From positions 263,243,151 to 263,307,150 of the forward strand of contig CM048750.1 in the NCBI GenBank assembly GCA_026315105.1: 64,000 bases of DNA, in the 5' to 3' direction. Of this stretch, positions 23,603 to 34,899 are shown piece by piece. The number at the start of each line of letters is the position of its first letter. The stretch's first letter is position 1. This DNA comes from Locusta migratoria. Lineage: Eukaryota > Arthropoda > Insecta > Orthoptera > Acrididae. A program made the translations under genes and the position numbers. A model generated the notes under the pieces. It saw nothing but the letters and a program-made list of their open reading frames with translations. It had not been told where the DNA came from and ran no database searches.

Positions 23603-24522
23603 AACACGCGAAATACCTGTGTAATATTCTGCAAATTTATTGTTTTCACTAACCGGTTTTTGGCTATTACGCCATCATCAGGTAAACACTACAGAAATAT
23701 AGCGATGTAGTCAGTCAGTATGAAAGAACACCACAGAATTTTGAAACTTAAGAAAGAAAACTCAAAATTTGCAGACCACCTGCTAAAAGAAGGCCTCAGC
23801 TACAAGCTAACACATGAAGTCATACAACACATTCAGAAAGGAAAGAAAATGTACTGCTTTGACATATTGGAAATTAATAAACAAATAGGGTCTTCCCCAG
23901 ACCTTGTACTATATAACCAAATAAAAGTTCCATCTCGCCACTTCTGTCTGCAGAATGTAACCAGGCCACGTACACTACGCACTCCTATTCAGCTACCTCA
24001 AGTCCCTACTACAGATCCATAGCCTAATTATTTTCTTTTTTCACAAAAGTTTAGCAACTTACCAATTGCAATTTATTAAGTCGGTAATAATATTGGACAT
24101 TTAAGCCAGTAACTATAGTTCAACCATTTAAATTTCTACCTATATCTTCACAGATGTATCATTCAGTTTATTCTCACCCTTCTATGTACCAAATGTTTGA
24201 CCTGTCAAACTTAAAATCATTTGTTCAGTCAAGTTCTACTGTTCACTTTATTTTCTTGGGACAAATGATGTACTTTATATATTTTCATATATTATCAGTG
24301 TTAATCTCGTCATATTTGACCCATGTTTCTTGTCTTAATAGTCTCCTTTGAAAATTAATATACATGCATTATCTACACAGGAACTTAAGATCTTTGAATG
24401 TAAACTCGCAGCTATTGCTATATCTCTAAAGCGTTTAACTGATGATGGCGTAACAACCGAAAAGCTGTTGGTGAACACAATTTTAAAAAATTGCAGAATA
24501 TTACAGGTATCTCGTGCGTTTC
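23603..24522 (+). mobile_element. Penelope-like element remnant with inverted ends and hammerhead-like motifs
   Basis: Inverted arms at about 23606-23690 and 24430-24522 share CCTGTGTAATATTCTGCAA and the complement of AGAATATTACAGGTATC. Each holds a hammerhead-like core. Left (-, 23650-23681): CTGATGA, T, GGC-GTAATA-GCC, AAAA in place of GAAA, palindrome AACCGGTT, A. Right (+, 24439-24469): CTGATGA, T, GG..CC, GAAA, degraded stem III. The segment between encodes a GIY-YIG-like tail on the plus strand. Penelope-like elements are known for terminal repeats, GIY-YIG endonucleases and hammerhead ribozymes; the combination supports the call. Confidence 0.65.
23720..24022 (+). pseudogene. GIY-YIG-type endonuclease C-terminal fragment of Penelope-like element
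   Basis: A 100-codon open frame with FADHLLKEGLSYKLTHEV, HIQKGKKMYC and DILEINKQIG. In Penelope-like proteins the C-terminal GIY-YIG domain shows a phrase of this form (FA-HL, then a hydrophobic LE-LEI). The GIY-YIG strands themselves and the RT are not visible, so only the last third of the domain survives. It lies between the inverted hammerhead-bearing arms. The start codon is arbitrary. Confidence 0.5.
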
Positions 24523-24873
24523 ATTCAAAATGAATAAAATATTCAGTCAAGAACCGATGGAACAGTCAGTGAACACATTCAAAGATGTGATTGCAGTGTT
24601 GTCATATGTCCTACTCCTATAAAGGTATGTGCTCAGAAGTATCGTTTCCTTCGGGGGGGGGGGGGGGCGTGTTTCATCACTTCAACGGCCATATGAGCAC
24701 CTATATTTTTTTACCTAGACTACGACATATTCGAAGTACAACGGAATCGGTGCAACACAAAATAATCCTATGAAAAAATCATCGTAAGGATGGTTCAGGA
24801 TCCGCAACTGTAAAAACGTTTTGTGAAATTATTTTTTATTTTCTCGTCGCAGTTACACAACATAGAGTTCTGT

Positions 24874-24905
24874 GACTAGTTTCGGACGACACCATCCATT
24901 TTCAA
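24874..24905 (-). ncRNA. Hammerhead-ribozyme-like motif (degenerate core)
   Basis: Minus strand: TTGAAAA (consensus CTGANGA), one T, stem GGAT-GGTGTC-GTCC, GAAA, palindrome ACTAGT overlapping the last A of GAAA, then C at the expected cleavage position. Two core changes make it likely inactive. No matching inverted arm nearby. Confidence 0.4.
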
Positions 24906-24986
24906 TCCATTAGCCTACAAAAAGAGATTTACAGGCATTCAGTTACACTGTCCATGTTAACATAAGAACAACAGTTGATATATATA

Positions 24987-26369
24987 CACTCCTGGCCATT
25001 ACAATTGCTACACCACGAAGATGACGTGCTACACACGCGATATTTAACCGACAATAACAAGATGCTGTGGTATGCAAATGATTAGCTTTTCAGAGCATTC
25101 ACACAAGGTTACGCCATTGGCGACGCCTACAACGTGCTGACATGAGGATAGTTTCCAACCGATTTCTCACACACAAACAGCAGTTGACAGGCGTTGCCTG
25201 GTGAAACGTTGTTGTGATGCCTCTTGTATGGAGGAGAAATGCGTACCATCACGTATCCAACTTTGATTAAGGTCGGATCGTAGCCTACCGCGATTGCGGT
25301 TTATCGTATCGCGACATTGCTGCTCGCGTTGGTGGTGATCCAATGGCTGTTAGCGGAATATGGAATCGGTGGGTTCAGGAGGGCAATACAGAACGCCGTG
25401 CTGGATCCCAACGTCCTAGTATCACTAGCAGTTAAGATGACAGGCATCTATTCCGCATGGCTGTAATGGTGCGTGCAGCCACGTCTCGATCCCTGAGTCA
25501 ACAGATGCAAGACAACAACCATCTGCACGAACAGTTCGACGACATTTGCAGCAGCACAGACGTTCATCTCGGAGACCGTGGCTGCGGTTACCCTTGACGC
25601 TGCATCACAGACAGGAGCGCCTGCGATGGTGTACGCAACGACTAACCTGGGTGCACAAATGGCAAAAAGTCATTTTTCGGATGAATCCAGGTTCTGTTAC
25701 AGCATCATGATGGTTACATCCGTGTTTGGCGACATCGCAGTGAACGCACATTGGAACCGTGTATTCGTCATCGCCATACTGGCGTATCACCGGGGGTGAT
25801 GGTACGGGGTGCCATTGGTTACACGTCTCGGGCACCTCTTGTTCTCATCGACGGCATTTTGAACAGTGGCCGTTACATTTCAGATGTGTTACGATCCGTG
25901 GTTCTACCTTATTCGATTCCTGCAAAACCCTAAATTTCAGCAGGGTAATGGACGACTGCATGTTGCAGGTCCTGTACGAGCCTTTCCGGATATGGAAAAT
26001 GTTCGATTGCTGCCCTGGCCAGCACATTCTCCAGATCTCTCACTAATTGAAAAGTCTGGTCCATGGTAGCCGAGCAACTGGCTCGTCACAATACGCCAAT
26101 CACTACTCTTGATGAACTGTGGTATTGTGTTGAAGCTACGTGGGCATCTGTACCTGTACACGCCATTTCTGTTTGGCTCAATGCCCAGGCGTATCAAGGC
26201 CGTTATTACAGCCAAAGGTGGTTCTTCTGGGTACTGATTTCTCACGATCTATCCACCCAAATTGCGTGAAAATGTAATCACATGTCAGTTCTAGTATGTT
26301 TGTCCAATGAATACCAGTTTATTATCTGCATTTCCTCTTAGTGTAGCAATTTTAATCGCCAGTAGCACA
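24987..26369 (+). mobile_element. Tc1-family DNA transposon, near full length, transposase dead
   Basis: The left TIR begins CACTCCTGGCCATTACAATT and the right end is its degenerate complement (TAGTGTAGCAATTTTAATCG), with TA-rich flanks. Transposase pieces lie at about 25230-26270 in several frames: helix-turn-helix region (YRDIAARVG-like), WNRWVQEGN, first catalytic Asp in SDESRF (about 25680), then QQGNGRLHVA where QQDN is expected, and LPWPAHSPDLSLIE. Spacing from the second acidic position to Glu is 34, as in DD34E Tc1 enzymes, but the second Asp is Gly here. Frameshifts also break it. A second, minus-strand copy is at 56584-57925. Confidence 0.88.
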
Positions 26370-26838
26370 TATAGCTGCAGGTAAGACGTTCTTTTATTAA
26401 CATTGATAAACTGTACGAACATACGTCTTTCTCAAGACAAGGCGTAACGAACTAACTCATCAAACATATTCTTTTCTTTAGTTGCTCTGTGGAACGATGA
26501 ATCGATGTAGTCAGCAAGGTGCACCATTCTTCGTCGCCTCGTAGCATTCGACACGGAATAATTGTTAGCCTGCACATTTTAGTTCAGGCTTCGGCTGCGA
26601 AGACGCTGCTCCACGGTATTGCAGCACCTCGATCGTACATGAAACAAACAAAATCAAACATTTTAAGTATCTCATGATAAAATATTTAAACACAGAAATT
26701 CAATATCTTTGTTATAAATATATTGCAAAAAAAGAGATGATGTAGGCAGTAGGAGCTGTTTAATTACTTCGTCCCACTACATCCATTGTTTAACCTTATA
26801 TCGTCCATATTGGACTGTGGTAAAGGACTGCGACTGTT
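26370..26838. other. No recognised feature
   Basis: Sequence of mixed composition between the Tc1 right end and the palindrome; nothing identified. Confidence 0.4.
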
Positions 26839-26840
26839 AT

Positions 26841-27445
26841 GACAATAAAAGTTCAAATAAACACTATTATCTGCATCAGTTACTTATTTTTATTTCTCCC
26901 ACGATGCGTTTCGACAGTTTACACTCATCTTGAGGTGGAAGATGCTTACACTGATCTTGCTAGGATCCAGCCAGTTATTATTTTGGGTTTCATTTTGCTA
27001 CAAAACGCATACAAACTCTTATTAATGTGGGTAGGTACAGAGATTATAAATATTAGTATTGATTTGGTTACTTACAATTGTTCCAGTGTATATAACTCTG
27101 CAATTTTTCACACATTAACATTTTCAGTAAAACTACACACACTGGGCATATGCCAGTTAACTGACATGTTAATGTGTGCAAAATTACAGAGTTATATACA
27201 CTGGAACAAATTGTAAGTAACCAAATCAATACTTTATAATCTCTACATTAATAAGAGTTTGTATGCGTTTTGTATCAAATTGAAACCCAAAATAATAACT
27301 GGCTGGATCCTGGCAGGATGAATGTAAGCAAAAAAAAAACATTGTTCCACCTGAAGATGAGTGTAAACTCTCGAAACGCGTCGTGAGAGAAATAAAAATA
27401 AGTGACTGATGCAGATAATTGTTTTTATTTGAATTTTTATTATAT
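26841..27445. repeat. ~600-bp palindromic element with hammerhead-like motif in each arm
   Basis: Arms of about 280 bp (to 27121 and from 27166) are reverse complements around a 44-base loop. The right arm carries (+, 27351-27382) CTGAAGA, T, a GAG/CTC stem, GAAA, palindrome ACGCGT overlapping the last A, then C. Bases CAC before the core can pair with GTG after the cleavage position (stem I). The left arm has the mirror motif (-, 26903-26934) with CTCAAGA and ATGCGT. All core positions are present on the right. Outer ends are AT-rich; TSD not resolved. Frames at 26839-27216 and 27243-27590 are shadows. Confidence 0.75.
27351..27382 (+). ncRNA. Hammerhead-like motif, intact core
   Basis: CTGAAGA (27351-27357), GAAA (27373-27376), palindrome ACGCGT (27376-27381) and C at 27382. 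Three pairs of stem I (27348-27350 with 27383-27385) and a short stem II are possible. One base between the core and stem II departs from the classical form. Confidence 0.5.
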
Positions 27446-27790
27446 ACATCCGTTGTTGTTTCGAAAACAGTGACACCGTTACGTTAGACTGCTCGCTCAC
27501 AAGTGACTGTGTTTCCCTCGATTGCGAGCACGAAGGTGACGTGGGATGGGCGAGTCCATTTCCTCTGAGGTAAGGTAGGCATGTTAACAACGTGTGCTAT
27601 CAGCGACAATAGTAGATTCAACTGCATAGTGCCTTCACAGCAGTGTTACCACTATTTATGATGCAACCCTAGTATTTACTATTCCTCATCTAGAGATGAA
27701 CGTCACAATTATTTGTATGAAATGGCAATTCCTTACCATTAGGAACAGGTTTGTTACTGATAGATTAGATCAATGCGTGAGTTTTTACAG

Positions 27791-29156
27791 CATAACTTCT
27801 CAAACTGAGTGTCGCGACATCCTGGGGTGTCGCGTAATAGTATCAAGGGTGTCGCGAGACTAACAAATTTAGACTCTAGTCTAAACAAAAAAACTTGTCA
27901 TAAGATAACACAAAATATCCTTCTCTTCATACTACCTTGAAGACTCGCCTGCGGCTAACCATCCTCTTCATTCAGTGCACCACAGATCACGTATGAAAGG
28001 AATGATCGGTGCACATTAATTGCATGCTCAGCCGCTAGGCGTCAGCTCTGCTTCAGCAGCAGTAGACACTTAGAGTTCGTTCGAGCAGCTGCCAGTTGCC
28101 AGATTCCAGCAAACTGCGCATGCGCAGAGCTGCTGCTGATACTCGATAACAGCTCTTCCCATGCGCAGTTTGCTGGACTGGCAGCTGCTTGAACGAACCT
28201 TCACTGTAGTCTACTTTTCTTCTCAAAAAGCTGCACCTGAGCGTTTTTTAATGATTTATCAAAGCCACGTCACTCTCGGTAGCGTTTCTTACAATTAAAT
28301 GTCAATCAATGACACATTGGCTGTAAAAGCTGCCACAGATTGTAAAAGCAGTCACAATTGCCCACTGACTAAAGCTGTTCGGTAGCGATGTTTAGTATGG
28401 AGTATTGCCGGGTGATTAACAGAGAGTAGTATTTCAAATGCAGTGATCGTTGGTTCGAACCCTGGTATGCATTAATATTTTTTCTCTCAGTTTCCTGTAT
28501 GTAACAGATTCTGGGACCAGAAATGACATTTATATTCTTACTTGGCACAAATATTCATCCATTTTTTTCCGAAAATGTCGAGACTTCCGAGATCGTGGTG
28601 AAGCAAGAACTTAACAATAGAACTTAAATACATCCTCTTTATTTCTGAAAATAATGTGATAATATTGAACTGAAAGGGAACAGCCACTGTGCTGCCTAAA
28701 TCAGAAATCAGAGCAGCTAATTTCCAGATGCCGTTTTCAATCGATCCAGCAAAACCGAATCTGGCCCTGACATGTACACACGACAGCGAAAAACGGTTCT
28801 CGAAATTCAGTTTTCGTGTTTCAGAAGTTGGGTCGCATGTAGAAGATGCAAGTATTACTGTGTGAGTTAGGCATTGTTGTCTGCGGTGTTACTCTGTTGT
28901 ACATCTCCGTAGTTCCTAATGTTTCCTTTTGTTGCGATGAGTGTACGTAATTGCTGCAGTCATGATCAACATTAAACATGTCAATGCGTACGAGGATTTC
29001 AGTTTCGTTTACAAACTACATTTAAGCGATAATTTATTTCCGCCCCCCCCCCCGCTTGAACCATCTAAATTCTACCATTATATTAGTGAAAGGATGTCGC
29101 GCAAAACTGTAAGGTATAAAAGGGCGTCGCCATGAGGGAAAGTTGGGAAAGCACTG
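27791..29156. mobile_element. hAT-like DNA transposon remnant (1.37 kb)
   Basis: The left end has CTTCTCAAACTGAGTGTCGC and GGGGTGTCGCG; the right end, complemented, reads CAGTGCTTTCCCAAC with GGCGACGCCC. This is the terminal style of hAT elements (CAGTG start, GTCGCG-rich subterminal). TSD TTTTACAG (27783-27790) and GTTTACAG (29157-29164), 8 bp with one mismatch, also fits hAT. A short frame near 28725-28860 (DPAKPN, HDSEKRFSKFSF) may be transposase remnant. No intact gene. Confidence 0.65.
28075..28199. repeat. Inverted repeat, ~45-bp arms
   Basis: GTTCGTTCGAGCAGCTGCC pairs with the complement of GGCAGCTGCTTGAACGAAC, and GCAAACTGCGCATGCGCAG with CTGCGCATGGGAAGAG. It lies inside the hAT-like element. 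Confidence 0.7.
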
Positions 29157-29349
29157 GTTTACAGAGAGGGTGGAGGGAAAGTAACCCCCCTTCCTCTTTT
29201 TGTGAAATAGTATTGCCGAAATTTGAATCTCACTATTGATGGTTCGTACAGAGGCATTTTTCCGTCTTCTTGGGAGCAAGGGCAGAAGGGTAAATGACTA
29301 GGAGTGGTTTGAGGTATCCACCGACAGGCACCTTACCGGATTGAGGAGT

Positions 29350-30090
29350 GTGTTTGCAAGCTGAGAAGTATAATTAAAGCAGCAGGTACCCAAAGACTGC
29401 AAAGCAGATTCCTTTATAAGGATTTGTCTCCCGCTTTGGGCAAAGTTAGGCCGTGTGAGCTTTCCCAGAGCTACGCATGCATTAGATATTCGTCGTCCAC
29501 GCTGTTGTCATGCTGCGCCCACCTTCCAACAACATGCACTGTCAAACAGGTTGTCAGCTAGTTTCCGCCGATACACGCTTGTTGCAGCGCCGATAAAATC
29601 GCATTGCCAGGTTTGAGACATCTGATGTGATACACGCTCTTTCGCTTTTCCCAGATTTATCGTGTCTAGATCCACAGTATTCGTGTGTGCTTCTCGCGAC
29701 ATGGTCTGCCTTCCTAATGAGGTTTTGCGACGTACAGGCTGGCCATATAGTCTGCTATCGTCTGAGACAATCGTGGAAACTGTTAGAGATATGGCTTCGT
29801 GGTTTGTCTTCTGTTTAGCCAATTTCAAATGTCTCAATGTGGGCCATTCCATTTAGTTGCAATTAGCTGATTAAGGTTTTGTGTTGTATTTGGCACCTCT
29901 CCATTCGTCGGTGCATCTGTACTTGGTTCTGGGAGAAAGGTTCTGCCTCTCACAGCTACAGTGTGATTTTGACACTCAAAGTTTAAAAAAATAATGTATT
30001 TGTTATTCACATATCGAAGTACGAGGTGTTCAAATACCATACCACTACAATCATTCTGTCGTGTATACCATATTTATGCCACTTATCATA
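29350..30090. other. No recognised feature
   Basis: Overlapping frames on both strands (29508-29852) show no domain; nothing else identified. Confidence 0.35.
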
Positions 30091-30094
30091 CTTG

Positions 30095-30755
30095 TATATT
30101 ACTGAATGAAACTTTCACTCTGCAGCGGAGTGTGCGCTGATATGAACCTTCCTGCCTGATTAAAATTGTGTGCCGGAATCGGGACTCGAATAATTTTAAT
30201 CTGTCAGGAAGTTTCATATCAGCGCACACTCCGCTGCAGAGTGAAAGTTTCATTCTGGAAACATCCCTTAGGCTGTGGCTAAGCCATGTCTCCACCATAT
30301 CCTTTCTTCCAGGAGTGCTAGTCTTGCATGGTTCACAGGAGAACTTCTGTGAAGTTTGGAAAGTGGGAGGCGAGGTATTGGCGGAAGTAAAGTGTGAGGC
30401 GGCATCGTGAGTCGTGTCGGGATAGCTCACCAGAACAAATGCTGCTTGGCCATAAAACCACCGTTTTTACACCGAAATTAGCGGCGTAATGTTTCACAAA
30501 CGCAGAACGAAGCGTTGTTCACGAGGCCGGTTGGCTCAGTTGGTTAGAGCGTCGTGCTAATAACGCGAAGGTCGTGGGTTCGATCACTCCACGGGCCACG
30601 GTAATTTTTCTATTACGAAAGGAAATGTGCGCCTCCCAGTCATTTTAGGCTACCTGTCCTTAGATATAGGCCGGCATGAGAGCGCAAAAAAAAAAAAAGA
30701 GCGCTTGCCCGCGAAAAGCAAAGGTCCCAAGTTCGAGTCCCGGTTCCGGCACACA
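30095..30755 (+). repeat. Diverged unit of the tRNA-like tandem repeat, split by an insertion
   Basis: An inverted start (30105-30190) meets a direct unit (30190-30427) with GCTGCAGAGTGAAAGTTTC and GGCTGTGGCTAAGCC; the tRNA-like part begins GTCGGGATAGC and stops at 30427. It resumes at about 30700 with GCGCTTGCCCGCGAAAAGC and runs through AGTTCGAGTCCCGGTTCC. The intervening 270 bp is foreign and ends in a 13-A run just before the rejoin point. Confidence 0.8.
30525..30598 (+). tRNA. tRNA-Ile(AAT)-like gene, possibly a pseudogene
   Basis: The 74-nt sequence has the D arm GCTCAGTTGGTTAGAGC, anticodon arm TCGTGCTAATAACGCGA (anticodon AAT) and T loop TTCGATC, all matching animal tRNA-Ile. The acceptor stem GGCCGGT/ACGGGCC has one G-G mismatch and the T stem (GTGGG against ACTCC) pairs poorly, so function is doubtful. 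Five T at 30605-30609 could end Pol III transcription. It sits in the 270-bp insert that splits a satellite unit and ends in poly-A. Confidence 0.7.
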
Positions 30756-30949
30756 GTTTTGTATATTACTGTTTCCTTCTTTTTTCATTTAGTCTACGAG
30801 TGAGAGCATATGAGCTACTGTGTATGTGCATTTCATTTGCGCTTTTTGCAGGGTAGCAGCAGTTTAGCCAACTTTTAAGTAGAATTTTAAGTGAGTTTTG
30901 CGGGCCAAAGAGACCGTCAACAGCTGGAGATAGTTGTACAGTGTAATAT

Positions 30950-31505
30950 GCAGGCATCTATTCAGACCATCGCACAGGAATTCCAAACTGCATCAGTATC
31001 GACTCCAAGTAATATGACAGTGAGGTGAGAAAACTTGGATTTTTTATGGTCGAGCGCCGCGGTGGAGTAGCCGAGCGGTCTAAAGCACCTCGCTGCGGAG
31101 CGCGCGGTTGCTAGCCGTGGAGGTTCGAGTCCTCCCTGGGGCATGGGTGTGTGCGTTTGTCCGTAGGTTAGTTCACCTAGGTTTAAGTAGTTTGTAAGCT
31201 ACGGACTGATGACCACGCAGTTTGGTCCGATAGATTTACAGACATTTGAACATTTTTATGGTCGAGCGGCTGCACACAAACCACACATCACGCAGGTCAA
31301 TTGTAAACGACACCTCGCTTACTGTAAGAATAGTAAAGATAATTCGACGGTGCAAAACTGATTTGCGGAATAACGAATCACGGTACATAATGTGGCGATA
31401 CGGTGGCAGGGTATGAATGTGGCGAACGTCCGGTGGACGTCATCTGCCAGCGTGTCTAGTGACAACAGTAAAATTTGGAGGTGTTGTTGTTACAGTGTTC
31501 CCACT
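30950..31505 (+). pseudogene. Tc1-like transposase fragment, second family, interrupted by SINE1
   Basis: Before the SINE: frames with ATIQTIAQEFQTASV. After: CKTDLRNNESRY, RYGGRVWMWRTS, HLPACLVTTVKFGG, the pattern around the first catalytic Asp (DES, here NES) and the VKFGGG-type strand of Tc1 transposases. Stops and frameshifts occur throughout; the second Asp and Glu are missing. Different family from the 24987 element. Confidence 0.65.
31057..31252 (+). mobile_element. SINE1 copy
   Basis: Head GGTGGAGTAGCCGAGCGGTC, B-box GGAGGTTCGAGTCCTCCC, tail ACTGATGACC and GTTTGGTCC. A 16-bp TSD, TTTTTATGGTCGAGCG, is at 31041-31056 and 31253-31268, the longest and clearest in the window. Confidence 0.94.
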
Positions 31506-31509
31506 TATT

Positions 31510-31941
31510 TATTTTCTCTAAAAGTTCAGTGTTCACACTTCTAACTTGTGCTACCGCTGTACTACAATCTCTGTTAGTGTGCTAACTACATATAGATTGT
31601 CAGCAGGCTTGCGAAAGTGGTTGTATTTCTACAGTGTTAGTCAATGCAAAGGCGCAGTATCCGCATGTGAAGGAACTTGTGTTGTATTTGTCTACTTTTA
31701 TATTTACGGGATATCAATGAAAATTACATAAATATTGCAAGGTAAGTTAGTGGGAACTGTTTCCCACTGAACGTGTGTGAAGTGCAGTGTGTATGGCTGT
31801 GCAATCGATATTGTAGTAATTGTTTGTTTCTTATTGTTCAGAATGCCTGGATTCATGCTAGAAGAGGTTTTGAGAATTTTGTACACTTTACCAGAAAATG
31901 TAGAAGATTCAGATGTCGATGCTGACTCTTATGAAGTAATA
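31510..31941 (+). pseudogene. Possible spliced 5' end of a gene, truncated by a MITE (piggyBac-like?)
   Basis: A good 5' splice site (AAG|GTAAGT, intron from 31742) and 3' splice site (pyrimidine-rich TTTGTTTCTTATTGTTCAG, ending 31841) bound a 100-bp intron. Exon 2 opens with ATG at 31843, encoding MPGFMLEEVLRILYTLPEN and then an acidic run (EDSDVDADSYE). A short leader, an ATG just after the acceptor and an acidic N-terminus recall piggyBac-like transposase genes, but the similarity is weak and from memory. The frame runs into the TIR of the MITE at 31942, which cuts it off. A host gene fragment is an alternative. Confidence 0.35.
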
Positions 31942-32748
<807 letters not shown>

Positions 32749-33718
32749 GAGAGGCCAGACAAACGTGTGGTTCCTGAAGAGGGGCAGCAGCGTTTCCAGT
32801 AGTTACAGGAGCAACAGCCTGGATGATTGACTGAGCTGGCCTTGTAACATTAGCAAATGTGGCTTTGCCACACAGTTACCTCGAACGGCTGAAAGCAAGG
32901 GGAAACTACAGCCGTTATTTTTCCCGAGGACATGCAGCTCTATTGTATGAAAATATTATGATGGCATCCTCTCGGGTAAAATATTCCGGAGGTAAAATAG
33001 TCCCCCATTCGGATCTCCGGACGGGGACTACTCAGGAGGATGTGGTAATCAGGAAAGACAGCACTGGCATTCTACGGATCGGAGCGTGGAATGTTAGATC
33101 CCTTAATCTGGTAGGGAAGCTAGAAACAATAAAGCAGGTAGATGAGTTTTGTTACTTAGGCAGTAAAATAACAAATGATGGTCGCAGTACAGAGGATATA
33201 AAATGCATAATGGCAATGGGTAGAAAATCGTTCTTGAAAAAGAGAAATTTGTTAACATCGAATAATGATTTAAGCCTAAGGAAGTCCGTTCTGAAGGCAT
33301 TTGTGTAGAGTGTTGCCTTGTATGGGAGTGAAACACGGACGATAAGCAGTGCGGACAGGAAGAGGATAGAAGCCTTTGAAATGTAGTGCTACAGAAGAAC
33401 GCTGAAGATTAGGTGGGTGGATCGCGTTACTAATGAGGAGGTACTGAACAGAATTGGGGAGAAAAGGAATTTTTGGCATACCTTGACTAAAAGATGTGAT
33501 AGGACACATTCTTAGACATCAAGGTATTGTGAATTTAGCATTGGAGGGAAGTGTGTGGGGTAAAAACCTCAGAGGAAGACAAAGAGAGAGATACAGTAAG
33601 CAGATTCAGACAGATGTAGGTTACCGTTCTTATGTGGAGATGAAGAGGCTTGCTCAGGATAGGGTATTGTGGAGAGCTGCATCAAACCAGTCTCCGGACT
33701 GAAGACCACAACAACAAC
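32749..33718 (+). pseudogene. RTE-type LINE with full ends but large internal deletion
   Basis: Begins with a 5' leader, then an endonuclease start (LRIGAWNVRSLNLVGKLETI) at 33070-33135 that joins in frame to the RT C-terminal region (VDEFCYLGSKITNDGRSTED) near 33138. The fused frame is 32859-33308. The missing segment covers most of the endonuclease and all RT catalytic motifs. After a stop at 33308 the C-terminal region continues in other frames to the standard 3' end with ACAAC repeats. It shows what the RTE 5' end looks like in this genome. Confidence 0.8.
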
Positions 33719-33719
33719 A

Positions 33720-34424
33720 TGAAGAATTCTGCACAAGATAGGTCTTAAGTTACCAAATAATGTATCAGAAATTTTGTTCATTGTCGGACTGATAACTCGT
33801 GCATGACAGGGTTAAACTGTAGCCACTCACGCCTACCATGTAACAGCCCCAGAACAAATAGCACATTGAAGGTGAGGCTCATAGCAAGTTAAGAGGCCCG
33901 CGTGGGGCAGAAGACAGTAACAAATTGTGACTCCTCCACCCAACGCCCAGAACCGAACAGTGGATCCGTGCGTGCCGGTTGCTCTGCTTCCAAGCAGCTA
34001 CTCGCTTTTGTTACCTTTTGTGTGTGTCAGAGAGAGAGAGCTTGCCGTGGTGTGAGTGCGTGTATCGGCCGGGCGCTACCCCCGACACGTTCGACGGCGC
34101 GCGGGTAATTTGTATTCCGAGACGTGGCCATACATCAGCGCGCGGAGGGATACACGCCGGCGACCACTCATCGGCCAGGAATCTCCACCGACCTCTGCCC
34201 GGCACTTACCGTTCCGCTGCGCGCTGCGTCCGGCACCCGACCTGGAGAAACCGGAGGCACACCTTATTTGGGACGTAACGGATGAATGGGCAACTACGGT
34301 TGGAGATCCATACGCGTAGCCAACTCTTACTCCTCTGAAAAATATCATCAACATTATCACTATGACTTTACTGCGGTATTAAAATCAGGAGTGGGATGCT
34401 TGGTAGAATTAAGATCATGTTAGC
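33720..34424. other. Unrecognised; GC-rich part 33890-34310
   Basis: The GC-rich stretch contains CpG-dense DNA and short frames on both strands, none with a recognised domain. The phrase GCAGAAGACAGTAACAAATT precedes it. Could be a 5' leader of a retroelement or a CpG-rich gene end; no evidence to decide. Confidence 0.3.
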
Positions 34425-34892
34425 TGTGGTGTCGCACAAGTCCAAAGTGCGCGCCACCTACTTTCGCCGCGCGCCGCCATGCACGCACGGCGCGGCGTTC
34501 TTACGACGACAGCCACGAGCGCCCTCTGCTGCAACTCCGCTCGTGGCCACCACTGAACGACATCGTTCACTTGGGACTGAGTTAGGAACCAGTAAAGACT
34601 TCGGAATCCGATAGGCACCAGTGAAGACTTGGCTATCAGTTAGGCACTAGGCAGGACTCTAGCTCAACTATGTATCAACATTCTGCAGTACTATGTAAAA
34701 GTTAAGTATTGTATAAATTCTGTGCAATATATATCTCGTTCTAATTTACTCTAGTGTTTCTAGTTTCTGGCTGCTCCTCTCCGTACCTGCACCAGCGTGC
34801 TATCTTTATTCCTGTGTCGGTCTCATTCCACTCGGCCACCGACACCTACGACGGAAACGAGACAAAAGCGGCGACGAGGCTGGGACACAAAA
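34425..34892 (+). mobile_element. LTR-like insert with 5-bp TSD, copy 2
   Basis: Starts TGTGGTGTCGCACAAG, ends GGCTGGGACACAAAA, TSD TTAGC at 34420-34424 and 34893-34897. About 468 bp, similar along its whole length to the 14036 copy, including GCGGCGACGAGGCTGGGA near the 3' end. Confidence 0.78.
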
Positions 34893-34899
34893 TTAGCTA

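Larger units (their letters stand above)
27745..29345 (+). pseudogene. CR1-like LINE 3' fragment split by a hAT-like element
   Basis: Left piece about 27745-27790 (GGTTTGTTACTGATAGATTA) and right piece about 29165-29345 (GGTTCGTACAGAGGCATTTT, AGGCACCTTACCGGATTG) match consecutive parts of the CR1 copies at 12000 and 46860-47165. Only the C-terminal coding end remains, with stops. Confidence 0.65.

Noticed and set aside
28420..28480. tRNA-like B-box (GGTTCGAACCC) within the hAT-like element
   Set aside because: No A-box or SINE body around it; a single B-box-like match is not enough.
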